Source of the DNA: Ignavibacteria bacterium
GTDB lineage: Bacteria > Bacteroidota > Ignavibacteria > Tepidaquicellales > Tepidaquicellaceae
Assembly: GCA_016783945.1 (NCBI GenBank)
Contig: JADHVP010000010.1
Location: 1-48,400, forward strand
DNA length: 48,400 nt
Direction of reading: 5' to 3'
The notes beneath the pieces are model-generated. The model did no database searches. It saw only the letters and a program-made list of their open reading frames with translations, and was not told the DNA's origin. Of this stretch, positions 8,832-17,004 are shown piece after piece (within the stretch, counting starts at the first letter, position 1; the number at the start of each line of letters is the position of its first letter). The position numbers and the translations under genes were made by a program.

Positions 8832-10586
8832 TTGAAAAATCCAAAAGTCAAGTTTTCCTTAAAGTTAACAACATACTATTTTATTCTTGGAGTATTATTG
8901 TTAATTTTTTTCCATTCAACTATCCTTGGTTCAATATCTGAAATTGGAAATTTATTGGAATTAAGGGTTATAGGACTATTAGCTTTCTTAATCCTGACTG
9001 CTATAATTTTTTACTTCTTAGTTTACCTTTCAATTAAGAGAAGTGATCAATATGAAGAAGTATCCTCACCATTATCAAAATCACTTGAACAAAGTTCTTT
9101 TATAATAACCATAACCGATGATAAGGGAGTCCTCAGGTTTGTTAATCCCAGGTTTACAAGAATCAGTGGTTATAAGTCTAATGATGTAATAGGAAAGAAC
9201 CTGAGTGAGTTTGCGGAAATGAAATCGGAAGATTTTTTCCGGATATTAGAAGACCTGAGAAGCGGTAAGGAAAGATCCAGTGAGTTATGTTTTAAAAAAA
9301 TGAACGGTTTGAAGTTCTGGGAGCTTGCTTCTTTTGTTTCCGTTTTTAATCCTGAAAGTAAGACAAACGATTTTGTGAAAATATCCCTTGATATAACTGA
9401 CATGAAGAGTAATGCAATTGAACTGTCCAAAGCGAAAGAGAAAGCGGAAGTAATGAATAATGTAAAGACACAGTTTTTAGCAAACATGAGCCAGGAAATC
9501 AGGACTCCGATGAGCGGTATCATTGGTATGACTGAGTTGATGTTCTTAACAAGTCTCTCGAAGGAGCAAAAAGAATATCTTGAAATAATTAATTTTTCAT
9601 CGAGCACATTACTCGCTATAATAAACGATATTCTTGATTTTTCCCGAATCGAAACTGGAAAACTTAAACTCGAAAACATCGAATTTAATATTAGAGACCT
9701 AGTTTATAAAACGTGCCAGATTCTTGATTTTGATGCACGAAAAAAGAAGTTGGCATTGAAGCTTAATATCCAGGATAAAATAAAATACAATATTGTTGGT
9801 GACCCCTTACGAATTAATCAGATTATAATTAACCTCTTGAAAAATTCTATAAAGTATACTGAAAAGGGAACCGTAGAATTAAATTTAACCGAAACCAAAA
9901 AAGAAGATGAAAAAGTAAAATTACTTTTTGAGGTTAGAGATACAGGTGTTGGATTACCCAAAGAAACAATTGATAACCTTTATGAAAACATAAGCAGTGC
10001 GGATTATTCTCCAGACATAGAATACAAAGGAACGGGACTGGGTCTTGCAATTGTAAAACACCTTGTCAGAATGATGAGCGGTGAGTTAATAGCTAAAAGT
10101 TCAGAAGGTTCAGGTAGTGTAGTATCATTCGAAATACCATTTGAGAAAGCAAAACCGTTAGAGAAAACTGCTAAAATTGCTAAAGAGAAGAGGGCAGGAA
10201 TCAAAAAGGAAGGTGTGGTGAATATCCTGGTTGCCGAAGATAATGTGGTTAACCAGAGACTCGTAAAAGAGTTACTTATAAGAAAAAATTACAATGTAGT
10301 AATTGTCGAGAACGGCTTGAAAATTTTTGATGCTATGGAAGAAGGTAAATTTGACATTGTTTTAATGGACGTTCAAATGCCTGTTATGGATGGTCTCGAA
10401 GCTACTTCTATTATTAGAGAGATTGAAAAAGGTACAGGTAAACATACACCAATAATTGGGATAACAGCATATTCTGTAAAAGCAGATAGGGAAAAATGTG
10501 TCGACGCAGGAATGGACGACTATTTGTCTAAGCCTTTTGTAAAGGAAGAATTTTATAAATTGATCGAGAAATATTTAAAAAAGTGA
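8832..10586 (+). CDS. Membrane hybrid sensor histidine kinase-like protein lacking the phospho-acceptor His
   Basis: The 584-residue protein has two membrane spans (about 13-33 and 46-66), a PAS domain (about 80-190), an H-box region (about 205-270), a HATPase domain (about 310-435) and a C-terminal receiver (about 465-580). The ATP site looks intact: N-box NLLKNSIKYT, G1 DTGVGL, G2 GTGLGL. The receiver keeps its acidic pair (AEDN), the phospho-acceptor Asp in LMDVQMP, the Thr in ITAYS and the Lys in SKPF. However, the H-box reads MSQEIRTPM, with Gln221 (codon CAG, 9492-9494) replacing the universal His. Classical autophosphorylation at this site is therefore impossible. The start is TTG; no ATG fits before the first span. 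No cognate regulator gene is adjacent. Confidence 0.9.
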   Translation: MKNPKVKFSLKLTTYYFILGVLLLIFFHSTILGSISEIGNLLELRVIGLLAFLILTAIIFYFLVYLSIKRSDQYEEVSSPLSKSLEQSSFIITITDDKGVLRFVNPRFTRISGYKSNDVIGKNLSEFAEMKSEDFFRILEDLRSGKERSSELCFKKMNGLKFWELASFVSVFNPESKTNDFVKISLDITDMKSNAIELSKAKEKAEVMNNVKTQFLANMSQEIRTPMSGIIGMTELMFLTSLSKEQKEYLEIINFSSSTLLAIINDILDFSRIETGKLKLENIEFNIRDLVYKTCQILDFDARKKKLALKLNIQDKIKYNIVGDPLRINQIIINLLKNSIKYTEKGTVELNLTETKKEDEKVKLLFEVRDTGVGLPKETIDNLYENISSADYSPDIEYKGTGLGLAIVKHLVRMMSGELIAKSSEGSGSVVSFEIPFEKAKPLEKTAKIAKEKRAGIKKEGVVNILVAEDNVVNQRLVKELLIRKNYNVVIVENGLKIFDAMEEGKFDIVLMDVQMPVMDGLEATSIIREIEKGTGKHTPIIGITAYSVKADREKCVDAGMDDYLSKPFVKEEFYKLIEKYLKK

Positions 10587-10765
10587 ATCGATACTTTTAT
10601 ATAAGTTAGTTTTTTCCTTAACATTGTTTAATAAAAAACAACAAACGGAAACCTGCCATATTTAATTCTTGAATATCAATAAGCACCGATGCTTAATTCT
10701 AAATTTTATAATGTAATTCAATTTTAGTCATTCACTCAAAAAATAATTCTTAAGGAATAACACAA

Positions 10766-11959
10766 ATGAAATTTGATCCAAGTAGTAAGATACACGATTA
10801 TTTGGTCTTTGGTGAATTTGGAGGAGTAAACCCATCAATCACTGATTCATCAACTTACACCTTTCTCAGCCCGGAAAAAATGGAAGAGTTATTTGAACAT
10901 GAGATTGAAGGATGTTTTCTTTATTCGAGACACTGGAATCCTATAAATAAAAGTTTATCAGAAGCTCTCGCACGTTTTGAAGATACTGAATCAGCACAGG
11001 TTACAGCTTCGGGTATGGGCGCAATCAACTGTGCGGTTATGCAATTATGCAATACAGGTGATGAAATAGTTTCGGCGCATACAATTTACGGTGGGACTTA
11101 TGCTTTGTTTAAAAATTTTCTTCCAAAGTTTGGAATTGAAACTAAGTTTGTAAGCATTGTCAACCTGGATAAGGTTAAAAGTGCCATTACAGAAAAGACC
11201 CGAATTTTATTTTGCGAAACAATCAGCAATCCTCTGCTTGAAGTGGCAAACATTCCCGAATTAAGCAAAATAGCAAAGGAAAATAATCTGACACTGGTGG
11301 TTGATAATACTTTTAGCCCTATGATTGTATCTCCTGCAAGATTAGGAGCAGATATAGTTATTCATAGTATGACTAAGTTTATTAACGGGACGAGTGATTG
11401 TGTCGCAGGTTGTATTTGCGCAAGCAATGATTTTATAAGTCAGATTAATGACATCAATTCAGGTTCGAGTATGCTTCTTGGAACTGTCCTTGATAGTTAT
11501 CGTGCCGCAAGCATACTCAAGAATTTACACAGCCTTCATATCAGGATGCAAAAACATAGTAGTAATGCATTGTATTTAGCGGAGCAGTTTAAAAAATTAG
11601 GTTGTAAAGTTTTTTACCCGGGATTAAAGGAGCATAGTCAGCATGAACTTTTGAAGAGTATGATGAACGATGGGTTCGGTTACGGGGGAATTGTAGCTCT
11701 GGATTTACAAGATAAAGACAAAGCAAAAAAGCTCATGACATTAATGCAGAAAGAAAAAGTTGGATACTTAGCTGTTAGTCTTGGTTATTTTAAAACTTTA
11801 TTCAGTTCACCAAGCCACAGCACATCATCCGAAATTCCGGACGAAGAACAAAAGGAAATAGGACTTACAAAAGGCTTAATCAGATTTTCTGTAGGGCTTG
11901 ATAATGATATTGAGGAAAAATTTGAAAGAATAAAGAAGTGCTTACAAAACATAACATAA
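10766..11959 (+). CDS. Cys/Met metabolism PLP-dependent enzyme (methionine gamma-lyase / cystathionine lyase type)
   Basis: The 397-residue protein covers the whole Cys_Met_Meta_PP fold. The PLP-binding Lys204 lies in HSMTKFINGTSD, with the upstream YSRHWNPINKSL (cofactor phosphate and neighbouring-subunit residues), ASGMGAIN, and VDNTFSPM with the Asp that holds the pyridine nitrogen. Substrate (methionine, homocysteine or cystathionine) cannot be fixed from sequence; the RHWNPINKSL segment is typical of methionine gamma-lyase-like enzymes annotated broadly in Bacteroidota. The ATG follows an AAGGA-type ribosome site around 10753. The gene is alone; I saw no SAM riboswitch in its 179-bp leader. 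Confidence 0.88.
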   Translation: MKFDPSSKIHDYLVFGEFGGVNPSITDSSTYTFLSPEKMEELFEHEIEGCFLYSRHWNPINKSLSEALARFEDTESAQVTASGMGAINCAVMQLCNTGDEIVSAHTIYGGTYALFKNFLPKFGIETKFVSIVNLDKVKSAITEKTRILFCETISNPLLEVANIPELSKIAKENNLTLVVDNTFSPMIVSPARLGADIVIHSMTKFINGTSDCVAGCICASNDFISQINDINSGSSMLLGTVLDSYRAASILKNLHSLHIRMQKHSSNALYLAEQFKKLGCKVFYPGLKEHSQHELLKSMMNDGFGYGGIVALDLQDKDKAKKLMTLMQKEKVGYLAVSLGYFKTLFSSPSHSTSSEIPDEEQKEIGLTKGLIRFSVGLDNDIEEKFERIKKCLQNIT

Positions 11960-12286
11960 TGATTTGAATAAAATCGAATAATGAAAATTTCTAATTAATC
12001 TAATTGGCCTAATTAATTTTTAAAAAAACAAACAACAATTATCAAATAACAAATAAAACACAAATTCAAAATAACAATGAAGAAAACTTGTTTGGATTTT
12101 TGAGATTGGTAAGTGGAATTTAATTGTCATTTATTATTTGTCGATTGGAATTTCTGGTTTACCCAGCTCAGGTCAATTACAAATTTATAAAGGGGGATTT
12201 TAGTAAAGACATTGTTAAACAAAAGCCCCCTTGATAAAAATTGATGCATCCAAATAAAAAATTTTAAAAAATTTAATATTAAAATC
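11960..12286. repeat. Intergenic repeat-rich region with G/C hairpin
   Basis: This 327-bp gap is non-coding. It holds a TCTAATTAATCTAATTGGCC tract (about 11988-12007), related to the TAATTGACC repeats at 16270-16300 and 16441-16485. It then holds a TTTGGATTTTTGAGATTGG / TTATTATTTGTCGATTGG tract of the kind dispersed in many genomes, and last an inverted pair AAGGGGG (12190-12196) and CCCCCTT (12226-12232) enclosing an AT-rich loop. The last pair could act as a weak bidirectional terminator. Confidence 0.5.
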
Positions 12287-12847
12287 ATGAAATTCATAAT
12301 AGCTTTACTTATAGCAATTTTTGTATTAGCGTGTGGTTTACTGGATAAAGATGAAAAAGATTCTTCCGATGAGCTTAAGAAAAAAGAGCTTGAGCTTAAG
12401 GAAAGAGAACTTGCTTTAAAGGAAAAAGAAAAAGATGAAAAAGAGGAACGAATTATGAAGCAAAGAGAGGAAAGACTTAGCAGAGAGAAAGAAGATCTAT
12501 CTACTCAAAGAGAGTATGTTGAAAAAGAAGAACGAAGGAATAGGGATAATCAAACCAGAACCAAGCGGCAAAGAGTCGAAACAGACTATTCAAATTATCA
12601 ACCCGGGTTATACCCGGAAACTTCGACAAGGTATCTTAATTATGACGATATCAGGAACAAATCAAAATGGCAGTTAAAAATAATGAGGAATGAAATTTAT
12701 GCCAGGTATGGCTATATTTTCAAGACCAAGGACATGAAAAATTATTTTAATAATCAGAGCTGGTATAATCCTGTTTATAGTGATGTGTCAGGTCAACTGA
12801 CATCCCTTGAAAAAAGAAATGTAGCTTTTATTAAAAAGTATGAGTAG
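12287..12847 (+). CDS. Lipoprotein with coiled coil and YARHD domain
   Basis: The 186-residue protein has a lipoprotein signal with lipobox LAC (Cys16). Residues about 22-100 are an extremely charged coiled coil (KKKELELKERELALKEKEK and similar), and the C-terminal domain (about 120-185) is a YARHD fold: LKIMRNEIYARYGYIFKTKDM, then the QSWYNPVYSD strand. In this family the second half of the name motif is usually RHG; here it is RYG. YARHD domains occur in exported proteins of Bacteroidota and Firmicutes, with unknown function, possibly wall or peptide binding. The coil suggests it spans or oligomerises in the periplasm. Confidence 0.85.
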   Translation: MKFIIALLIAIFVLACGLLDKDEKDSSDELKKKELELKERELALKEKEKDEKEERIMKQREERLSREKEDLSTQREYVEKEERRNRDNQTRTKRQRVETDYSNYQPGLYPETSTRYLNYDDIRNKSKWQLKIMRNEIYARYGYIFKTKDMKNYFNNQSWYNPVYSDVSGQLTSLEKRNVAFIKKYE

Positions 12848-12935
12848 AGTCCTCATTTTAAATTGTTATAGTTGTATAACAAGTTTGACTACTTTACCTT
12901 ATTAAAAAATATCAATACAAAATAAAGATTAGTTG

Positions 12936-14567
12936 ATGAAAAACGATTTTAAATTATCAGGCAACATTGTAGATGTTATTAACAAAAGGATATATCCAGG
13001 ATCAATAGAGGTTTCAGATGGAATAATTAAAAAGATCACCGAAGAATTAACTGAAAACGAACAGTATATCCTACCTGGTTTTATAGACTCCCATGTTCAC
13101 ATTGAAAGTTCAATGCTAATACCATCTGAATTTGCAAAGCTTGCTGTTGTACATGGTACAGTTGCAACGGTCTCCGATCCGCATGAGATAGCGAATGTTT
13201 TGGGAATTGAGGGAATACGATACATGATAGAGAGCGGTAAGAAGGTTCCCTTCAAATTTTATTTTGGAGCATCATCCTGCGTGCCCGCAACAATATTCGA
13301 AACAGCCGGTGCAGAAATAACTGCTAATGACATTAAGGAGCTCTTTACAAAAGACGGTTTACATTATATGAGTGAGATGATGAACTTTCCCGGGGTTTTG
13401 CACAGGGATCCTGCTGTAATGGAGAAAATTAAAGTTGCCAAAGAACTCGGTAAACCTATCGATGGACATGCGCCGGGTTTAAAAGGTAAGGATGCTGAGA
13501 AATATATTTCTGCAGGTATTACAACGGACCATGAATGCTATATGCTTGATGAAGCTCTCGATAAACTTAAGTATGGTATGAAAATTCTAATTCGGGAAGG
13601 TTCTGCTGCGAAGAACTATGAAACACTGCATACATTAATACCTGAATACACCGACAAGGTTATGTTCTGCAGCGATGATAAACATCCAAACGATCTTGTT
13701 GAAGGTCATATCAATGAATTGGTGAAACGTTCACTTAAGTACGGATATGATTTATTTGAGGTGTTAAAGTGCGCCTGCGTAAATCCAGTTGAACATTATA
13801 AGCTCGATGTCGGACTTCTTAGAGAAGGTGATCAAGCAGATTTTATAGTTGCTGATAACCTTGATAGTATCAACGTAAAGAAAACTTACATTAATGGACA
13901 GCTTGTTGCGGAGGACGGGAAACCATTGATACACAGTGTTAGTGCAGACGTAGTGAATAATTTTCACACTTCAAAGAAGGTGCATGAAGATTTTGAAGTA
14001 AAATGTAATGGTAATAAGATTCGAGTAATTGAAGCTTTGGACGGACAGTTGATAACGAATGAGTTGACATTCCCTGCTAAAAGAGATAATGGTTTGTTAG
14101 TCTCGGACATAAATAATGATGTACTGAAGTTAGCAGTAGTAAATCGTTATAAAAATGAAAAGCCTTCAGTAGCTTTCATAAAGAACTTTGGATTGAAAAA
14201 GGGTGCTATTGCTTCCTGCGTTGCACATGATTCGCATAACATAGTAACAGTTGGAGTGAATGATGAAGACCTATGCGAAGCTGTTAATGCAATTGTAGAG
14301 CATAAAGGTGGAATATCTATTGTTTACGATGGGAGGAAGGAAGTTCTTCCTTTACCAATTGCAGGAATTATGACAAATGTCGATGGGTACAAAGTTGCAG
14401 AGAGCTATGCAAAAATTGATAAGCTAGCGAAAGAGTTAGGAAGCAAGCTGCACGCACCGTATATGACACTGTCATTTATGGCATTACTTGTTATCCCTGC
14501 GCTGAAGTTAAGCGATAAAGGATTGTTTGATGGAAATAAGTTTGAGTTTACGGAGTTGTGTTGTTGA
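12936..14567 (+). CDS. ade: Adenine deaminase
   Basis: The 543-residue protein matches Ade (EC 3.5.4.2; adenine to hypoxanthine plus ammonia) over its full length. Visible motifs are the amidohydrolase metal site [14 protein letters not shown], the downstream [15 protein letters not shown] and [10 protein letters not shown] segments, and the Ade C-terminal domain with [12 protein letters not shown] and the closing [22 protein letters not shown] in pieces. It is a cytoplasmic purine-salvage enzyme with a dinuclear metal centre. I chose ATG at 12936; a TTG immediately before it (12933) would add one residue. No operon partner is present. Confidence 0.95.
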   Translation: MKNDFKLSGNIVDVINKRIYPGSIEVSDGIIKKITEELTENEQYILPGFIDSHVHIESSMLIPSEFAKLAVVHGTVATVSDPHEIANVLGIEGIRYMIESGKKVPFKFYFGASSCVPATIFETAGAEITANDIKELFTKDGLHYMSEMMNFPGVLHRDPAVMEKIKVAKELGKPIDGHAPGLKGKDAEKYISAGITTDHECYMLDEALDKLKYGMKILIREGSAAKNYETLHTLIPEYTDKVMFCSDDKHPNDLVEGHINELVKRSLKYGYDLFEVLKCACVNPVEHYKLDVGLLREGDQADFIVADNLDSINVKKTYINGQLVAEDGKPLIHSVSADVVNNFHTSKKVHEDFEVKCNGNKIRVIEALDGQLITNELTFPAKRDNGLLVSDINNDVLKLAVVNRYKNEKPSVAFIKNFGLKKGAIASCVAHDSHNIVTVGVNDEDLCEAVNAIVEHKGGISIVYDGRKEVLPLPIAGIMTNVDGYKVAESYAKIDKLAKELGSKLHAPYMTLSFMALLVIPALKLSDKGLFDGNKFEFTELCC

Positions 14568-14760
14568 GGATGAAAAACTTACACAGAGGTTCACGGAGAA
14601 TGCACAGAGGATCACGGAGAATGAAAAAAATATCTCGATGCAATCTCTATGATAAAGTATAATCAAAATTGAATAGTATTAATTTAAATTAAATTTTTCA
14701 CTGTGTAACTCTGTGAATACTCAGTGTTACTCCGTGTAATAAAGAAATGCAGATTTCAAG
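14568..14760. repeat. Inverted pair of CACAGAG/CACGGAG intergenic repeats
   Basis: Non-coding. Two tandem copies of a CACAGAGG-n-TCACGGAGAATG unit lie at about 14582-14624, and an inverted, diverged partner (CACTGTGTAACTCTGTGAA ... TTACTCCGTGTAA) lies at about 14699-14741, so RNA from either strand could fold into a long stem. This is a dispersed repeat type seen in many Bacteroidota/Chlorobi genomes; no function is implied. Confidence 0.6.
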
Positions 14761-14793
14761 CGAATAAATCCATCAGAAAAAGTTTGACAAGAT

Positions 14794-15033
14794 TCATTTC
14801 TTCGAACGAAGCGAATTTATTAATTCTCTTAACTCATCAAACTTACTACGTAAAAGAGTTTCAGCAAGCTCCTCTAATTCCGGATTGGAAGTAAATAAGA
14901 CATAGAGAAATTTATCCATTGAATTGAGAGACAACTTTATGTCATTATAAAAATCTCTACCGACTTTGAACCTGAAATAAAATTCACCTTCAGAAATTTT
15001 ATCCCCAAAAACATCGACGTGTGATTTCTGGTT
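14794..15033 (-). pseudogene. Truncated open frame of unrecognised family
   Basis: An uninterrupted frame of 79 codons runs from just after an in-frame TGA (15034-15036) to TGA at 14794-14796, but it has no plausible start codon near its beginning. The translation is protein-like (HVDVFGDKISEGEFYFRF, DFYNDIKLSL, ELEELAETLLRSK), with alternating strands and a charged C-terminal helix, and it does not look like random AT-rich sequence. I do not recognise the family. Its position among gene fragments and repeats downstream of the SUF genes suggests the 3' remnant of a broken gene. Confidence 0.35.
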
Positions 15034-15044
15034 TCACCCAGGCT

Positions 15045-15134
15045 GTCTTTTTTAAGACACGAATTTCACTAATAGTCACAAAATTTTTCTAAAGGATATT
15101 TTTCATTAAATCATATTCGTGTAATTCGTGTCAC
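15045..15134. repeat. GACACGAATT / AATTCGTGTC inverted repeat element
   Basis: A GACACGAATTTCAC arm at about 15056 and an inverted CGTGTAATTCGTGTCAC arm ending at 15134 enclose an AT-rich middle. A related ATTCGTGTAAT...GTGTCAC piece lies at about 15865-15902, next to the intact DUF59 gene. It appears to be a dispersed intergenic element. Confidence 0.5.
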
Positions 15135-15288
15135 AAAAACCCCAACTCCAACTATGCAACCTCAGACATTTTGTCAGGTGACCAAGGAGGGTCAAAGGTC
15201 ACCTCTACTTTGACGTCATTTATCATGGGGAATGCTTCGATTTTTTCTTCTATAGTAATAGAATAATTTTTAAGTGTTTGATGGAGCA
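15131..15288 (-). pseudogene. Remnant of a DUF59/MIP18 (SUF-associated) paralogue with an internal stop
   Basis: The minus-strand frame reads EEKIEAFPMINDVKVEV, TFDPPWSPDKMSEVA, a TAG stop, then LELGFL. This parallels the C-terminus of the intact DUF59 protein at 15900-16223 (EEKVEALPLVKDVKVDV, TFDPPWSPDKMSEVA, K, LELGFL), with the Lys codon AAG changed to TAG. The N-terminal half is missing; homology fades where the DUF2442 gene ends. Amino-acid differences between the two show an older duplication, not a recent copy. This is a decayed second DUF59 gene. Confidence 0.75.
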
Positions 15289-15295
15289 AGTAGAA

Positions 15296-15532
15296 TCATT
15301 CCATTCTCAGAGTTACAGGGCAAAGGTCAAAACCGTTGGACCAATATATTTCACCACTCGAGCCTATCCTAATATCTTTAAAAGTATCTTTATTTTTTAA
15401 TTCTTTAGCAATACCCTTTTCCAATTTTTTTTCTAAATCTATTATCTTTTCGAGCCCGTCATCAAAAACAATTTTTATTTTGTAGTTATCAAGTACAATT
15501 GCTTTTACTATTTTGTGTATTTTATTATCCAT
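15296..15532 (-). CDS. DUF2442 domain protein
   Basis: The 78-residue protein has the compact DUF2442 pattern: a strand-rich start (KAIVLDNYKIKIVFDDG), DLEKKLEKG, FKDIRIGSSGEIYWSNGFDLCPVTL. DUF2442 proteins are small and cytoplasmic, and are often found beside DUF4160 genes in presumed toxin-antitoxin pairs. No DUF4160 gene is visible here, so it is an orphan by context. It sits between the intact DUF59 gene and the remnant of a second one, in the same orientation as the SUF operon, and so may have been inserted there. Confidence 0.75.
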   Translation of the reverse strand: MDNKIHKIVKAIVLDNYKIKIVFDDGLEKIIDLEKKLEKGIAKELKNKDTFKDIRIGSSGEIYWSNGFDLCPVTLRME

Positions 15533-15899
15533 GTTAAACTAATAGTTCGATTTTTTTAGTCGGTTGATTTGATTTTGCTAATTCTTAAATTAAATAGTTT
15601 TGTATTTATCAACATAGTGTCGGGAAGAACTCCCGATACCACAATTTTTAAAAACATAACGAAGCTGGGGAGATTGTGTGAAAAAAACTATTTCGCCACT
15701 TGTCATTCCATCGAAAGCTGGAATCCAGAGTGTTTTCAGTGTTTTTCTTTAGCAGGTAATTACAAAAATTACGTTTTCACACAGGCTCTGGGGCTTCGTT
15801 ATGAGGAGGAAAGAAACTTAGTGTCGGGAAAAACTCCCGACACCACAATCGGGTTGCCTTTCTCATTCGTGTAATTTCTGCCTACGGTAGACAGGCGTG
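15533..15899. repeat. Intergenic palindromic repeats (GTGTCGGGA hairpins and ATTCCA hairpin)
   Basis: No credible gene. Two copies of a palindrome, GTGTCGGGA-n-TCCCGATAC (15617-15639) and GTGTCGGGA-n-TCCCGACAC (15821-15843), each followed by CACAAT, flank a third hairpin, ATTCCATCGAAAGCTGGAAT (15705-15724). The sequence change T/C in the right arm of the palindrome preserves pairing (G-U versus G-C). These are typical dispersed REP-like elements; they separate DUF59 from DUF2442. Confidence 0.65.
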
Positions 15900-16223
15900 T
15901 CACAAAAATCCCAACTCCAACTTCGCCACCTCAGACATTTTGTCGGGTGACCAAGGAGGATCGAAGGTCACATCTACCTTAACATCTTTTACCAACGGAA
16001 GAGCTTCGACTTTTTCTTCCACCTCAAGAGGTAATGCTTCTGCAACTGGGCAAGCAGGGGAAGTGAGAGTCATTGTTATGTTTACATTTTTCTCTTCAGA
16101 GATTTTGATATCATAAATTAATCCTAACTCATATACATCAACGGGAATTTCAGGATCGTAACAGGTTTTTAGAACCTTTATTATTTCTTCTTTAATTTCA
16201 TCTGTGTTATTTGCATCCCTCAT
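15900..16223 (-). CDS. DUF59/MIP18 family Fe-S assembly protein (SUF-associated)
   Basis: The 107-residue cytoplasmic protein matches the bacterial MIP18/SufT-like family: DPEIPVDVYELGLIYDI near residues 23-39, the TLTSPACPVAEALP segment with the conserved Cys (about 60), and the C-terminal DPPWSPDKMSE. Such proteins assist maturation or transfer of Fe-S clusters and commonly end suf operons. It lies downstream of sufE on the same strand, but 321 bp of repeats intervene, so cotranscription is not certain. A decayed paralogue lies further down at 15131-15288. Confidence 0.92.
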   Translation of the reverse strand: MRDANNTDEIKEEIIKVLKTCYDPEIPVDVYELGLIYDIKISEEKNVNITMTLTSPACPVAEALPLEVEEKVEALPLVKDVKVDVTFDPPWSPDKMSEVAKLELGFL

Positions 16224-16544
16224 TTTAAAAACTAATTGTTTTACACTTTAATATTTACATACTGTTACAAATTTCTAATTGACCTAATTGCTCTAATTCC
16301 TGCATGCAGCAGGCAGGTCTAATCAATCACCAAGCCACAACGAACAATATAAACAAACACTTTTTATTATCACAATTAAATAACCATAGTGTGTTTTGAG
16401 TATTTGTCATTAAGCATCGGATGTTTTTTAGATTAATTAGGTCAATTAGGTCAATTAGGTCAATTAGGTCAATTAGGTCAATTAGATTAATTTCATTTCA
16501 GTTCTTTTTACTACACTTTATTCAAGGGTATATCCATTTTAGGT
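16224..16544. repeat. Repeat-rich gap between sufE and the DUF59 gene
   Basis: No gene is visible. It holds a CTAATTGACCTAATTGCTC tract at about 16276-16294, a CCTGCATGCAGCAGGCAGG palindromic stretch (about 16300-16318), and the GTCAATTAG tandem array described separately. The two TAATTGACC-type tracts are in opposite orientation, so a long stem is possible between them. Confidence 0.55.
16441..16485 (+). repeat. Five perfect tandem copies of the 9-mer GTCAATTAG
   Basis: Positions 16441-16485 read GTCAATTAG five times without a mismatch, preceded by a variant unit (GATTAATTAG) and followed by ATTAATTT. It lies 60 bp beyond the sufE stop codon, in the intergenic space before the DUF59 gene. 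Copy number of such an array can change by slippage. Confidence 0.95.
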
Positions 16545-16976
16545 CTAATTATTTTTTGATAAGTATGCTTCTGCGAAACGTTTCATTTGATCAATCATAG
16601 CTTGAAGACCATTTGCCCTGTTAGGTGAAAGATGTTCCTTCATGCCAATCTTATCAATAAATTCTAACTTTGCGTTTGCTATGTCTTCTGGCTTTTGATT
16701 AGATAAGACACGAATAAGAAGATTAATTAATCCTTTGGAGATAATTGCATCACTATCAGCACTAAAAAATAACCTGTCATTCTCTTTGTCTGCTTTAAGC
16801 CATAGCTGAGATTGGCAGCCGCTGACTTTATAGTCATCCGTCTTAAATTTTTCATCGATCAATGGTAAGCTTTTACCAAGTTCTATTATATATTCATACT
16901 TATCCATCCAAGTGTCGAGTATTTCAAATTCGCTAATTACTTCTTCTTCTATTTCGTTTATGGATTTAAGATTCAT
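16545..16976 (-). CDS. sufE: SufE, cysteine desulfuration protein
   Basis: The 143-residue protein is the normal length for SufE. The sulfur-accepting Cys54 lies in KVSGCQSQLWL, and the conserved IIELGKSLP and HLSPNRANGL segments are present. SufE takes the persulfide from SufS and passes it to SufBCD. The gene is 28 nt downstream of sufS in the leftward suf operon. Confidence 0.96.
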   Translation of the reverse strand: MNLKSINEIEEEVISEFEILDTWMDKYEYIIELGKSLPLIDEKFKTDDYKVSGCQSQLWLKADKENDRLFFSADSDAIISKGLINLLIRVLSNQKPEDIANAKLEFIDKIGMKEHLSPNRANGLQAMIDQMKRFAEAYLSKNN

Positions 16977-17004
16977 AGCATTGTTTTAGATTAAAAAGTT
17001 AAGT

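Noticed and set aside
10587-10765. Possible SAM riboswitch before the Cys/Met PLP enzyme
   Set aside because: No recognisable SAM aptamer core or terminator; only an AT-rich leader.
15569-15874. Rightward 101-codon frame
   Set aside because: It runs through REP-like palindromes (GTGTCGGGA and ATTCCA hairpins); the protein is an artefact of repeats.
16431-16495. CRISPR-like array (GTCAATTAG repeats)
   Set aside because: The units are contiguous 9-mers without spacers, and no cas genes are present.
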